From: Massilia kyonggiensis
Lineage (GTDB): Bacteria > Pseudomonadota > Gammaproteobacteria > Burkholderiales > Burkholderiaceae_D
Reading direction: 5' to 3'
Length of the DNA stretch: 64,000 bases
Assembly: GCF_024756235.1 (NCBI RefSeq)
Contig: NZ_JANUGY010000002.1
Location: 248,001 to 312,000, forward strand
Shown: positions 18,215 through 27,116 of the stretch, one piece after another
How positions within the stretch are numbered: position 1 is the stretch's first letter
Layout: the number at the start of each line of letters is the position of its first letter
The notes under the pieces: generated by a model
Databases searched by the model: none
What the model was told of the DNA's origin: nothing
Seen by the model: the letters and a program-made list of their open reading frames with translations, nothing else
Made by a program: the position numbers and the translations under genes

Positions 18215-18283
18215 TATTTCTCTTTGGATTCATCAACTTGGATCCAATCCGGGCGAACCCCGGAATCACGCATCGGGAGTCCC

Positions 18284-19144
18284 GTGTTTGTCATTGTTGG
18301 TTACGTAATCGTCTGCGCGTGCGTCTTCGGCGGCTTTGCCATGGCCGGCGGTCACCTGGCAGCATTGTTCCAGCCGCTCGAACTGCTGATGATCGGCGGC
18401 GCGGCGGTGGGTGCCTTCTTTGTCGGCAATACGCCCAAGGCGGTGAAGGCGACGCTGGGCGCGCTGCCGACGCTGTTCAAGGGTTCCAAGTACACCCGCG
18501 AGATGTACATGGAGCTGATGTCGCTGCTGTTCGACGTATTGTCGAAAGTGCGCAAGGAAGGCCTGATGTCGATCGAAGGCGACATCGAGAGCCCGGAGCA
18601 GAGCCCCGTGTTCTCGAAGTACCCGATGGTGCTGGCGGATCACCACATTGTCGAATTCATCACCGATTACCTGCGCCTGATGGTTTCGGGCAACATGGAT
18701 GCGTTCCAGATCGAGAACCTGATGGACAACGAGATCGAGACCCACCATCATGAGGGTGCGGTCCCGGCACAATGTATCGCGAAGCTGGGCGACGGCCTGC
18801 CGGCATTCGGTATCGTGGCGGCCGTGATGGGCGTCGTGCACACGATGGAATCCGTGGGCCTGCCGCCGGCCGAGCTGGGCATGCTGATCGCGCACGCGCT
18901 GGTCGGTACGTTCCTCGGCATCCTGCTGGCCTACGGCTTCGTCGGTCCGCTGGCCAGCCTGCTCGAACAGAAGCTGGAGGAATCGAGCAAGATGTTCCAG
19001 ACCGTGAAGGTGACGCTGCTGGCGAGCCTGAACGGTTATGCCCCGGCGCTGGCTGTCGAGTTCGGCCGCAAGGTACTGTACTCGACCGAGCGTCCGACGT
19101 TCGCGGAACTCGAGGACCACATCAAGAAGGCCAAGAGCAAGTAA
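18284..19144 (+). CDS. motA: Flagellar motor stator protein MotA
   Basis: This 286-residue inner-membrane protein has four helices and a large cytoplasmic loop. With the GTG start at 18284 (GGGAG five bases earlier) the rotor-contacting charges fall at R90 and E98, exactly as in E. coli MotA. That agreement supports this start over an upstream ATG that would add 20 polar residues. Other marks are PAFGIVAAVMGVVHTMES and HALVGTFLGILLAYGF. With MotB it forms the proton-driven stator; motB follows after 36 bases. Confidence 0.96.
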   Translation: MFVIVGYVIVCACVFGGFAMAGGHLAALFQPLELLMIGGAAVGAFFVGNTPKAVKATLGALPTLFKGSKYTREMYMELMSLLFDVLSKVRKEGLMSIEGDIESPEQSPVFSKYPMVLADHHIVEFITDYLRLMVSGNMDAFQIENLMDNEIETHHHEGAVPAQCIAKLGDGLPAFGIVAAVMGVVHTMESVGLPPAELGMLIAHALVGTFLGILLAYGFVGPLASLLEQKLEESSKMFQTVKVTLLASLNGYAPALAVEFGRKVLYSTERPTFAELEDHIKKAKSK

Positions 19145-19180
19145 TGGTGCGAGCTAACCACATCGGCGCGGGAGTGCGGC

Positions 19181-20152
19181 ATGGCTGACGAAGGCCAGAA
19201 GCCGATCATCGTCAAGCGCGTCAAGAAGGGCGGCCATGGTCACCATGGCGGCGCCTGGAAGATCGCGTACGCCGACTTCGTGACGGCGATGATGGCGTTC
19301 TTCCTGCTCATGTGGCTGCTTGGCTCGACGACGAAGGGCGACATGGAAGGCATCGCCCAGTACTTCAAGACGCCGCTGAAGGTGGCCATGCAGGGCGGTT
19401 CCGGTTCCGGCAACAGCAACTCGATCCTGCAGGGCGGCGGCAAGGACCTGACGCGCCGCAACGGCCAGGTCAAGAACGGCGATATCGAACCCAACAAGAA
19501 GTCGATGGACCTGAAGTCCGCGCGCGAAGCCCTCGAGAAGGCCGAGGCGGCGCGCCTGGAAGAGCTCAAGCAACGCATCCAGCAGACGATCGACGCCAAT
19601 CCGTTGCTGCGCAAGTACAAGGAGCAGCTGCTGCTCGACGTCACGAGCGAAGGCCTGCGCATCCAGATCGTCGACGAAAAGAACCGGCCCATGTTCGCCT
19701 CGGCGAGTGCGCAGCTGCAACCGTATACCCGCGATATTCTCGACGTGCTGGGCCTCGTGCTGAACGACGTGCCGAACCGCATCGGCCTGTCGGGGCACAC
19801 GGATTCGACGCCGTATTCGACGGCCGAAGGCTATACGAACTGGGAATTGTCGGCCGACCGCGCCAACGCTTCGCGACGCGAGCTGGTGCACGGCGGCCTG
19901 TCCGACGCCAAGATCCTGCGCGTGGTGGGTCTCGGCTCGGCCGTCCACCTCGACCGCGCGGATCCGTTCAACCCGATCAACCGCCGCATCAGCATTCTCG
20001 TGATGAACAAGCGGACCGAGAACGCCGTGCTGCACGACGGTACGCCGCTGGACGTGCCGGGCGAAAGCGCGGATGCGGCCGTGAAAGCGGTGGCTGAGGC
20101 GACGGGTGGCGGTCTGGCACCGCCGGCGGCAGCGCCGGCCGGGAAGAAATAA
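19181..20152 (+). CDS. motB: Flagellar motor stator protein MotB
   Basis: This 323-residue protein has a short cytoplasmic N-terminus and one membrane helix with IAYADFVTAMMAFFLLMWLL, where D32 is the proton-carrying aspartate of H+-type stators. A plug and linker region follows. The OmpA-like peptidoglycan-binding domain (about 170-275) has GHTDSTPYS, NWELSADRANASRRELV and NRRISILVMN. A proline/alanine-rich tail ends the protein. GGGAG precedes the ATG. It works with MotA. Confidence 0.96.
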   Translation: MADEGQKPIIVKRVKKGGHGHHGGAWKIAYADFVTAMMAFFLLMWLLGSTTKGDMEGIAQYFKTPLKVAMQGGSGSGNSNSILQGGGKDLTRRNGQVKNGDIEPNKKSMDLKSAREALEKAEAARLEELKQRIQQTIDANPLLRKYKEQLLLDVTSEGLRIQIVDEKNRPMFASASAQLQPYTRDILDVLGLVLNDVPNRIGLSGHTDSTPYSTAEGYTNWELSADRANASRRELVHGGLSDAKILRVVGLGSAVHLDRADPFNPINRRISILVMNKRTENAVLHDGTPLDVPGESADAAVKAVAEATGGGLAPPAAAPAGKK

Positions 20153-20176
20153 CGGGCGGGAGCTCTGGAGGATTTT

Positions 20177-20728
20177 ATGACGACAAGAAAAAAGATTCTC
20201 GGGTCGCACGTCAAGCGCCTCCTGTCGGGTGTATCCGACCATGGCCGGCGCCACCTGTCCGAAGTCGAGACCGACCTCGTGCAGACGACGCTGTTGCTTG
20301 AGGAAGCCGTCGAGAAGCTGACGAACAGCTTCATGGCGATCCACCACGTGGTCGACTCGCGCCAGGAAGCGATCAACCGCCTGCTGGCGGGCCAGGCGCC
20401 GACGGCCGAGGAGAGTGCGTGCCTGACGGGCATGTCGGGCGAGATCGCGGGCCACGTGAACGCGGCCGTGACGAGCATGCAGTTCCAGGACATGACGAGC
20501 CAGCTGCTGGACCGTACGCTGCGCCGCGTGACGGGGCTGCGCGATTTCCTGACGACGCTGTCCGAGCACGGCGACGAGATCCTGCCGGAGAGCGACGGCG
20601 ACGAGATCGTCGAGCGCCTGGGCAAGGTCAGCATGGCGCTGGCGATCCAGTCGCTCGAGCTGCGCAGCATGTTGCGCAAATCCGTCGAGCAGCGGCATCT
20701 CGAAAGCGGCGACGTGGAACTATTTTAA
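20177..20728 (+). CDS. CheZ-like protein with a DxxxQ motif, lacking the CheY-binding tail
   Basis: This 183-residue, largely helical protein is predicted to be a long helical hairpin. MQFQDMTSQLLDRTLRRV (101-118) contains D105 and Q109 in the DxxxQ arrangement that CheZ uses to dephosphorylate CheY-P (E. coli D143/Q147). The final CheY-binding helix found in true CheZ is missing; it ends in GDVELF. GGAGG lies before the ATG. It sits between motB and cheY1, and a canonical cheZ is present at 27117. Most likely it is a second phosphatase acting on CheY1 or a scaffold; this is inferred from the motif and position. Confidence 0.65.
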   Translation: MTTRKKILGSHVKRLLSGVSDHGRRHLSEVETDLVQTTLLLEEAVEKLTNSFMAIHHVVDSRQEAINRLLAGQAPTAEESACLTGMSGEIAGHVNAAVTSMQFQDMTSQLLDRTLRRVTGLRDFLTTLSEHGDEILPESDGDEIVERLGKVSMALAIQSLELRSMLRKSVEQRHLESGDVELF

Positions 20729-20733
20729 TCTAC

Positions 20734-20772
20734 GGGGTCAGAGCCCGAATTTCCCGGTTGGGCTCTGACCTC
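20734..20772. repeat. Dispersed GGGGTCAGAGCCC hairpin, copy 2
   Basis: GGGGTCAGAGCCC (20734-20746) faces GGGCTCTGACCTC (20760-20772), with one mismatch near the base of the stem. It starts six bases after the CheZ-like gene and lies before cheY1. Confidence 0.85.
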
Positions 20773-20816
20773 GTCTGAATGTAACGGCATACAGAAAAAA
20801 CAGCAGGAGCATAAAG

Positions 20817-21182
20817 ATGGCAAAAACTATTCTCGCAGTCGACGATTCCAGTTCCCTGCGCCAGATGGTGGCGTTCAGCCTGAAGGCCGCGGGCTACCAG
20901 GTGGTGGAAGCCGTCGACGGACAGGATGGCCTGGAAAAGGCAAAGCTGCAGACCGTCGACCTGGTCCTGACCGACCAGAACATGCCGAAGATGGACGGGC
21001 TCACCCTCATCAAGTCGCTGCGCGGCCTGCCGGGCTACCAGAAGACGCCGATCCTCATGCTCACGACCGAGTCGTCCGAAGACATGAAGACGAAAGGCCG
21101 CGCGGCCGGCGCCAACGGGTGGCTGGTCAAGCCGTTCGACCCGCAGCGCCTGATCGAGGTGGTCAAGAAAGTCATCGGCTGA
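20817..21182 (+). CDS. CheY-like single-domain response regulator (first copy)
   Basis: This 121-residue receiver has acidic D9/D10, the phosphoacceptor D53 in LTDQNMPKMDG, the threonine in MLTTES and the lysine in VKPFD. At the place of the CheY Tyr106 switch residue it has tryptophan (NGWLVKPF instead of NGYVVKPF), and it lacks the N-terminal [13 protein letters not shown] typical of motor-binding CheY. It therefore looks like the accessory CheY found directly before cheA, possibly a phosphate sink or a partner of the CheZ-like protein next door. AGGAG precedes the ATG. Confidence 0.9.
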   Translation: MAKTILAVDDSSSLRQMVAFSLKAAGYQVVEAVDGQDGLEKAKLQTVDLVLTDQNMPKMDGLTLIKSLRGLPGYQKTPILMLTTESSEDMKTKGRAAGANGWLVKPFDPQRLIEVVKKVIG

Positions 21183-21225
21183 TCGCCCACGGGCGTCCTG
21201 CCGATCGCACCAGACGGATAATGAC

Positions 21226-23388
21226 ATGACCATCGACATCAGCCAGTTTTACAAGGTCTTTTTCGACGAGGCGGAAGAGCTGCTCGCCGAGAAGGAGCGT
21301 CTGCTGCTGGCCGTCGATATCGATTCGCCGGACCCGGAAGACCTGAACGCGATCTTCCGCACCGCCCATTCGATCAAGGGCGGGGCGTCGACCTTCGGCC
21401 TGACCGACATGAGCGAAGTGACGCACGTGCTCGAGTCCCTGCTGGACCGCATCCGCAAGGGCGAGATGGCACTCACCAGCCAGCACGTGGACGCCTTCCT
21501 GGCCGCCAAGGACATCCTCAAGATGCAGCTCGACGGCCACCGCAACGGCGCGGACGTCGACCAGGAAGCGGTCGCCAACGTGCGCATGATGCTGCACGAC
21601 CTGTCCGAAGGCGTGATCGTGCCGACGCACCAGCCGACCGTGCCGTCGTTCCTGCACGCGGAACAGAAGCAGCAGGTGACGGAAGGCGCCCACCGCTACA
21701 AGATCGAGCTGCCCGACCTCGCCAAGCGCGACGTCGACGCGCTCGTGGACGAACTCGGCCTGCTGGGCCGCGTGTCCGTCGTGCCGCTCGAAGCGGGCCG
21801 CACGGCGCTGATCATCATGACGCACGAGAGCCTGGACGACATCATCGCCATCTGCTCCTTCGTGCTCGACCCGAACGACCTCAGGATCTTCGAGGCGCCC
21901 CCGCTCACGCCAGAGCAGCGCGCGAGGGAAGCGGCAGAACGCGCCCGCATCGAGGACGAGCAGGGCTACGGTTTCTTCGATCCGACCGATCCGGTGGACG
22001 CCGCCCCGGCCGAACCGTCGGAGGACGAACTCGGCTACGGCTTCTTCCAGCCGATCGAGCAGATCCGCCGCGAAGCCGGCATCGTCGCCGAAGCGCCGCC
22101 GCCTGCGCCCGTACGCCCGGAGCCGATCGAAATCACCGAAGTGGCGGCCGAAAAGAAAGCCGCCAAGAAGGCCGCCGAGGGCAGCCACGCGCAGGGTTCC
22201 GAATCGTCGTCGATCCGCGTGTCGATCGAAAAGGTCGACCAGCTGATCAACCTCGTGGGCGAACTCGTGATCACGCAGGCGATGATCGAACAGCGCAGCG
22301 ACGGCCTCGATCCGATGGTGCACCAGCGCCTGCTGGCGTCCGTGTCGCAGCTGACGCGCAATACGCGCGACCTGCAGGAAGCCGTCATGTCGATCCGCAT
22401 GATGCCGATGGACTTCGTGTTCTCGCGCTTCCCGCGCATGGTGCGCGACCTGGCCGGTAAACTCGGCAAGAAGGTCGACTTCATCACCAACGGCGCCGCG
22501 ACGGAACTGGACAAGGGCCTGATCGAACGCATCGTCGACCCGCTCACGCACCTGGTGCGCAATTCGATCGACCACGGCATCGAGCTGCCCGCCGCGCGCG
22601 TGGCCGCCGGTAAGTCGGAATCGGGCCGGTTGTTCCTGTCCGCGGCGCACCAGGGCGGCAACATCGTGATCGAAGTCGCGGACGACGGCGGCGGCCTGAA
22701 TCGCGAAAAAATCCTCGCCAAGGCGAAGCAGAACGGCCTGCCAGTGTCGGACAACATGAGCGACGCCGACGTCTGGCAGCTGATCTTCGCGCCGGGCTTC
22801 TCGACGGCGGAAATCGTCACCGACGTCTCCGGCCGCGGCGTCGGCATGGACGTCGTCAAGCGCAACATCCAGGCGCTGGGCGGCACCATCGACATCCGCT
22901 CCGCGAAGGGCTTCGGCACGACGATCCTGATCTCGCTGCCGCTGACGCTCGCGATCCTGGACGGCATGTCGATCCGCAGCGGCGACGAGATCTACATCCT
23001 GCCGCTGGGCTTCGTCGTGGAATCGCTGCAGCCGGCGCGCGCCGACGTCAAGGAGATCCACGGCCAGGGCCGCGTGGTGAAGGTGCGCGGCGAATACCTG
23101 CCGCTGATCCCGCTGTACCAGATGTTCAACATCGAGCCGCGCATCACCGACCCGTGCGAGGGCATCCTCGTGATCCTCGAGGCGGAAGGGCGCAAGGCCG
23201 CGCTGTTCGTGGACGAACTGGTCGGCCAGCAGCAGGTCGTCGTGAAGAACCTGGAAGCGAACTACCGCAAGGTGGCCGGGATCTCCGGCGCCACCATCCT
23301 CGGCGATGGCGGCGTGGCGCTGATCCTGGACGTCGGCGCGCTGCTGCGCTCGTCGCGCCAGTTGTCCGACGAATCCGTCATCTCTTGA
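21226..23388 (+). CDS. cheA: Chemotaxis histidine kinase CheA
   Basis: This 720-residue kinase has a P1 phosphotransfer domain with H48 in FRTAHSIKGGAST and a P2-like linker region with repeated GYGFF segments. The P3 dimerisation region starts near RVSIEKVDQLINLVGELV. The P4 ATPase has the N-box LVRNSIDHGIE, DDGGGLNREKI and GRGVGMDVVK. A P5 CheW-like domain closes the protein. It autophosphorylates in response to receptors and passes phosphate to CheY and CheB. It lies 43 bases after cheY1 and 35 bases before cheW. Confidence 0.98.
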   Translation: MTIDISQFYKVFFDEAEELLAEKERLLLAVDIDSPDPEDLNAIFRTAHSIKGGASTFGLTDMSEVTHVLESLLDRIRKGEMALTSQHVDAFLAAKDILKMQLDGHRNGADVDQEAVANVRMMLHDLSEGVIVPTHQPTVPSFLHAEQKQQVTEGAHRYKIELPDLAKRDVDALVDELGLLGRVSVVPLEAGRTALIIMTHESLDDIIAICSFVLDPNDLRIFEAPPLTPEQRAREAAERARIEDEQGYGFFDPTDPVDAAPAEPSEDELGYGFFQPIEQIRREAGIVAEAPPPAPVRPEPIEITEVAAEKKAAKKAAEGSHAQGSESSSIRVSIEKVDQLINLVGELVITQAMIEQRSDGLDPMVHQRLLASVSQLTRNTRDLQEAVMSIRMMPMDFVFSRFPRMVRDLAGKLGKKVDFITNGAATELDKGLIERIVDPLTHLVRNSIDHGIELPAARVAAGKSESGRLFLSAAHQGGNIVIEVADDGGGLNREKILAKAKQNGLPVSDNMSDADVWQLIFAPGFSTAEIVTDVSGRGVGMDVVKRNIQALGGTIDIRSAKGFGTTILISLPLTLAILDGMSIRSGDEIYILPLGFVVESLQPARADVKEIHGQGRVVKVRGEYLPLIPLYQMFNIEPRITDPCEGILVILEAEGRKAALFVDELVGQQQVVVKNLEANYRKVAGISGATILGDGGVALILDVGALLRSSRQLSDESVIS

Positions 23389-23423
23389 TTCAACCCTTAC
23401 TTTTGCTCCGATAAGGAACCGAC

Positions 23424-23921
23424 ATGTCCACTCAACCGACGAACAAGCCGAACGATGCCCACGACGGCAGCGGCAGCGAATACCTCGCCTTCACCCTCGG
23501 CTCCGAGGAATACGGCATCGACATCCTGAAGGTGCAGGAGATCCGCGGCTACGAAGCCGTGACGCGTATCGCCAACGCCCCCGAATTCATCAAGGGCGTG
23601 ATCAATCTGCGTGGCATCATCATCCCCGTGGTCGACATGCGCATCAAGTTCAACCTCGGCACGCCGACCTACGACCAGTTCACCGTCGTGATCATCCTGA
23701 ACATCGGCGGGCGCATCATGGGCATGGTCGTCGACAGCGTGTCGGACGTGACCACGCTCACGCCGGACCAGATCAAGCCGGCGCCGGAAATGGGCTCCGC
23801 GTTCAATTCCGACTACCTGACCGGCCTCGGCACCGTCGACGAGCGCATGCTCATCCTGATCGACATCGACAAGCTGATGTCGTCCAGCGAAATGGGCCTG
23901 ATGGACCGGTTGGCAGCATAA
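23424..23921 (+). CDS. cheW: Chemotaxis coupling protein CheW
   Basis: This 165-residue single CheW domain has FTLGSEEYGIDILKVQEI at the N-terminus and INLRGIIIPVVDMR in the middle, which are the receptor- and kinase-contacting strands. It links chemoreceptors to CheA P5. AAGGAA precedes the ATG. In many relatives a receptor gene follows cheW; here cheR follows directly after 75 bases with no receptor gene. Confidence 0.97.
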   Translation: MSTQPTNKPNDAHDGSGSEYLAFTLGSEEYGIDILKVQEIRGYEAVTRIANAPEFIKGVINLRGIIIPVVDMRIKFNLGTPTYDQFTVVIILNIGGRIMGMVVDSVSDVTTLTPDQIKPAPEMGSAFNSDYLTGLGTVDERMLILIDIDKLMSSSEMGLMDRLAA

Positions 23922-23996
23922 GACACGCAGCGCGGCGCAAGGGACACCCCGGACCGCACGCGGTCCGCAGAACGACAGCAATCCATAGGTTATAAC

Positions 23997-24854
23997 GTGC
24001 CGCCCACCAATACCACAAAGCAGGAGACGGGCAAGGAGTTCGACTTCACGCGTGCCGACTTCGAGCGCGTGCGGGGCCTGATCTACCAGCGCGCCGGCAT
24101 CTCCCTGGCCGACAGCAAGCAGGAGATGGTCTACAGCCGGCTCGCGCGCCGCCTGCGCGCCAACGGCATCGCGTCGTTCGCGTCGTATCTCGACGCGCTG
24201 GAAGCGGGCCGCATGCCGGCCGAGTGGGAATCGTTCACGAACGCGCTGACGACGAACCTGACGTCGTTCTTCCGCGAGGCGCACCACTTCCCGCTGCTGG
24301 CCGAACACGCGCTCAAGGCGCGCGCGAGCCACGGCGGACCGCTCACGATCTGGTGCTCGGCCAGTTCCACCGGCGAGGAGCCGTATTCGATCGCGATGAC
24401 CGTGTGCGAGGCGTTCGACACGCTGACGCCGCCTGTCCAGATCATCGCCACCGACATCGATACGAACGTGCTGGCCACGGCCAGCGCCGGCGTGTATCCG
24501 ATCGAGCGCGTCGACAAGATGGAACAGGCGCGCCTGCGCCGCTTTTTCCTGAAAGGGAAGGGCGCCCAGGAAGGCCTCGTGCGCGTGCGTCCCGAACTGC
24601 GCCAGCTGATCACGTTCCGCCAACTGAACCTGCTGGCCGACGGCTGGGACGTCAAGGGCCCGTTCGACGTCATCTTCTGCCGCAATGTGATGATCTATTT
24701 CGACAAGGCCACGCAGCGCAAGATCCTCGCGCGCTTCGTGCCCCTGATGAAACCGGACGCGCTGCTGTTCGCCGGCCACTCCGAGAACTTCCTGTATGTG
24801 TCCGATTCGCTGCGCCTGCGCGGCAAGACGGTCTACGAATTGAACCACGGCTGA
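23997..24854 (+). CDS. cheR: Chemoreceptor glutamate methyltransferase CheR
   Basis: This 285-residue enzyme methylates receptor glutamates with SAM. The N-terminal helical domain has RGLIYQRAGISLADSKQEMV and NLTSFFREAHHF. The catalytic domain has WCSASSTGEEPYSIAM (SAM site), IIATDIDTNVL and DVIFCRNVMIYFD. A GTG start was chosen because no ATG fits upstream of the family N-terminus; the ribosome site is poor. It is followed after 18 bases by cheD. Confidence 0.96.
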   Translation: MPPTNTTKQETGKEFDFTRADFERVRGLIYQRAGISLADSKQEMVYSRLARRLRANGIASFASYLDALEAGRMPAEWESFTNALTTNLTSFFREAHHFPLLAEHALKARASHGGPLTIWCSASSTGEEPYSIAMTVCEAFDTLTPPVQIIATDIDTNVLATASAGVYPIERVDKMEQARLRRFFLKGKGAQEGLVRVRPELRQLITFRQLNLLADGWDVKGPFDVIFCRNVMIYFDKATQRKILARFVPLMKPDALLFAGHSENFLYVSDSLRLRGKTVYELNHG

Positions 24855-24872
24855 CGCCCACGACACTCGCCC

Positions 24873-25472
24873 ATGGAAACGAACAGCCATTTCGCCACGA
24901 ACGTCTACTACGACCGCACCTTCGACTGCGACGCGGCGAAGATCCTGCCGGGCGAGTACTACTACACGGCCAAGGACATGCTGATCGTGACGGTGCTCGG
25001 CTCGTGCGTGTCCGCCTGCATCCGCGACCGCGTCAAGGGCCTGGGCGGCATGAACCACTTCATGCTGCCGGACGGCGGCGATTCCGGCAACCCGGTTTCG
25101 GCCTCGATGCGCTACGGCACGTATGCAATGGAAGTGCTGATCAACGACCTGCTCAAGGCCGGCGCCCGGCGCGAACACCTGGAAGCGAAGGTCTTCGGTG
25201 GCGGCGCCGTGCTGCGCGGCTTTTCCGCGATGAACGTGGGCGAGCGTAACGCCGCGTTCGTCATCAACTTCCTCAAGACGGAACGGATCCCCGTGCTGGC
25301 CGAGGACCTGAACGACATCTACCCGCGCAAGGTGTATTTCTTCCCGCGCACGGGTAAGGTGCTCGTCAAGAAACTGATGCAAACCCATAACGATACGCTG
25401 GCGAAGCGCGAGCTCGATTACGCCAGCCGCCTCAAGGTCACGCCCGTTTCAGGCGCCGTCGACCTGTTCTGA
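24873..25472 (+). CDS. cheD: Chemoreceptor glutamine deamidase CheD
   Basis: This 199-residue enzyme deamidates receptor glutamines. The catalytic core is visible as [25 protein letters not shown], with the Cys and His of the papain-like pair, followed by [15 protein letters not shown] and a long C-terminal tail. It lies between cheR and cheB, the usual order. The start is the ATG at 24873, 18 bases after the cheR stop codon, with a weak ribosome site. Confidence 0.96.
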   Translation: METNSHFATNVYYDRTFDCDAAKILPGEYYYTAKDMLIVTVLGSCVSACIRDRVKGLGGMNHFMLPDGGDSGNPVSASMRYGTYAMEVLINDLLKAGARREHLEAKVFGGGAVLRGFSAMNVGERNAAFVINFLKTERIPVLAEDLNDIYPRKVYFFPRTGKVLVKKLMQTHNDTLAKRELDYASRLKVTPVSGAVDLF

Positions 25473-25489
25473 AGAGAAAGGCAACACTA

Positions 25490-26563
25490 ATGACAAAGAT
25501 CAAAGTGGTGATCGTGGACGATTCCGCCCTGATCCGCAGCGTAATGACCGAGATCGTCAACTCGCAGCCCGACATGGAAGTGGTCGGCGTCGCACCCGAT
25601 CCGCTCGTCGCACGCGAACTGATCAAGCGCACGAATCCGGACGTGCTCACGCTGGACGTCGAGATGCCGAAGATGGACGGCCTCGACTTCCTCGAAAAGC
25701 TCATGCGCCTGCGCCCGATGCCCGTGCTGATGGTGTCGTCGCTGACGGAGCGTGGTTCCGAGATCACGATGCGCGCGCTGGAACTGGGCGCCGTCGATTT
25801 CGTCACCAAGCCCAAGATCTCGATCCAGAGCGGCATGCGCGAGTACACGGAACTGATCGCCGACAAGATCCGCGGCGCGTCGCGCGCCCGCATCAAGCCG
25901 CGCACGCTGCAGTCGACCGCGGCCGGCACCACGGCCCCGCTGCCGCAGCTGCGCAGCCCGCTGACGTCGTCGGAAAAGCTGATCATCATCGGCGCCTCGA
26001 CGGGCGGCACGGAAGCGATCCGCGAATTCCTCATGCAGATGCCGTCCGACTGCCCCGGCATCCTGATCGCCCAGCACATGCCGGAAGGTTTTACCACGTC
26101 GTTCGCGCGGCGCCTCGATTCGCTGTGCAAGATCAGCGTCGTCGAGTCCGCCGGGAACGAGCGTGTGCTGCCGGGCCACGCGTACATCGCGCCGGGCCAC
26201 TCGCACCTGCTGCTGACGCGTTCCGGTGCGAACTACATGACGAAGATCGAGCAGTCCGAGCCCGTCAACCGCCACCGTCCGTCCGTGGACGTCCTGTTCC
26301 GCTCGGCGGCACAGGCGGCCGGCAAGAATGCGGTCGGCGTGATCCTGACGGGCATGGGAAAAGACGGCGCACAGGGTATGCTGGAGATGAAGAACGCGGG
26401 CGCCTACAATTTCGCCCAGGATGAAGCGTCGTGCGTCGTGTTCGGCATGCCGCGCGAAGCGATCGCCATCGGCGCCGCCCACGAGGTGGCGGCCCTGAGC
26501 GCACTGCCGGGCCTCGTACTTGGCCATCTGGCAACGCATGGGGGCCGGGCGTTGCGCGTTTGA
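25490..26563 (+). CDS. cheB: Chemotaxis-specific methylesterase/deamidase CheB
   Basis: This 357-residue protein has an N-terminal receiver domain (1-120) with phosphoacceptor D56 in [14 protein letters not shown] and a C-terminal methylesterase. The catalytic serine lies in [16 protein letters not shown], the histidine in [16 protein letters not shown] and the aspartate in [12 protein letters not shown]. CheA-P activates it to demethylate receptors. AAAGG precedes the ATG. It is separated from cheY2 by 157 bases with its own candidate promoter and a hairpin. Confidence 0.97.
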   Translation: MTKIKVVIVDDSALIRSVMTEIVNSQPDMEVVGVAPDPLVARELIKRTNPDVLTLDVEMPKMDGLDFLEKLMRLRPMPVLMVSSLTERGSEITMRALELGAVDFVTKPKISIQSGMREYTELIADKIRGASRARIKPRTLQSTAAGTTAPLPQLRSPLTSSEKLIIIGASTGGTEAIREFLMQMPSDCPGILIAQHMPEGFTTSFARRLDSLCKISVVESAGNERVLPGHAYIAPGHSHLLLTRSGANYMTKIEQSEPVNRHRPSVDVLFRSAAQAAGKNAVGVILTGMGKDGAQGMLEMKNAGAYNFAQDEASCVVFGMPREAIAIGAAHEVAALSALPGLVLGHLATHGGRALRV

Positions 26564-26621
26564 TCCGCATACGGTGCATTCACTGCGGTTTTATCGCCGT
26601 AGAGCAACAAAAATGCTATGC

Positions 26622-26648
26622 TTTAGCTTGTATTCGCAGTGCCGAAAC
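26622..26648 (+). promoter_or_regulatory. Candidate sigma-28 promoter before cheY2-cheZ
   Basis: TTTAGCTT, 11 bases, GCCGAAAC. The -10 matches six of eight positions of GCCGATAA and the -35 five of eight of TAAAGTTT, with correct spacing, 72 bases before the cheY2 start codon. It would give cheY2-cheZ an independent start. Confidence 0.35.
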
Positions 26649-26662
26649 CTACCAACATACTA

Positions 26663-26687
26663 GGGGCCTGGAAACTTTCCAGACCCC
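26663..26687. repeat. Inverted repeat in the cheB-cheY2 gap
   Basis: GGGG-CC-TGGAAA-C-TTTCCA-GA-CCCC: the inner arm TGGAAA/TTTCCA and outer arm GGGG/CCCC form a hairpin interrupted by a CC/GA mismatch. It has no T-run. It may be a leader hairpin of the cheY2 mRNA or a regulator site. Confidence 0.5.
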
Positions 26688-26720
26688 ATCACTAGAGTTA
26701 GAGAAACAACGGAGTATTTC

Positions 26721-27116
26721 ATGGCTGATCCTAAGATGCGTTTCCTGGTTGTTGACGATTTTTCGACGATGCGACGCATCGTCAAAAATCTGCTGAAAGA
26801 ACTGGGTTACGGCAATGTCGACGAGGCGGAAGACGGTGTCCAGGCACTGGCCAAGCTGCGCAGCGAACAGTTCGATTTCGTCGTGTCCGACTGGAACATG
26901 CCGAACATGGACGGCCTGACGATGCTGCAGAATATTCGTGCCGATCCCGCACTGGCCAAGCTGCCGGTGCTGATGGTGACCGCCGAAGCCAAGAAGGAAA
27001 ACATCATCGCGGCGGCACAGGCCGGCGCCAACGGCTACGTCGTGAAGCCGTTCACCGCGGCCACGCTGGACGAAAAGCTGAACAAGATTTTCGAAAAGAT
27101 GGAAAAGGCCGCGTAA
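26721..27116 (+). CDS. cheY: Motor-binding response regulator CheY (second copy)
   Basis: This 131-residue receiver is very close to E. coli CheY throughout: [34 protein letters not shown] N-terminus, phosphoacceptor aspartate in [12 protein letters not shown], threonine in [12 protein letters not shown], tyrosine and lysine in [13 protein letters not shown]. It is the copy expected to bind FliM and reverse the motor. CGGAG precedes the ATG. Its stop codon abuts the cheZ start, so the pair is coupled. Confidence 0.97.
   Translation: MADPKMRFLVVDDFSTMRRIVKNLLKELGYGNVDEAEDGVQALAKLRSEQFDFVVSDWNMPNMDGLTMLQNIRADPALAKLPVLMVTAEAKKENIIAAAQAGANGYVVKPFTAATLDEKLNKIFEKMEKAA

Noticed and set aside
23405..23420. 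CCGATAAGG before cheW as a FliA -10 element
   Set aside because: No TAAAG-type -35 lies 11 bases upstream, and the sequence merges with the cheW ribosome site.
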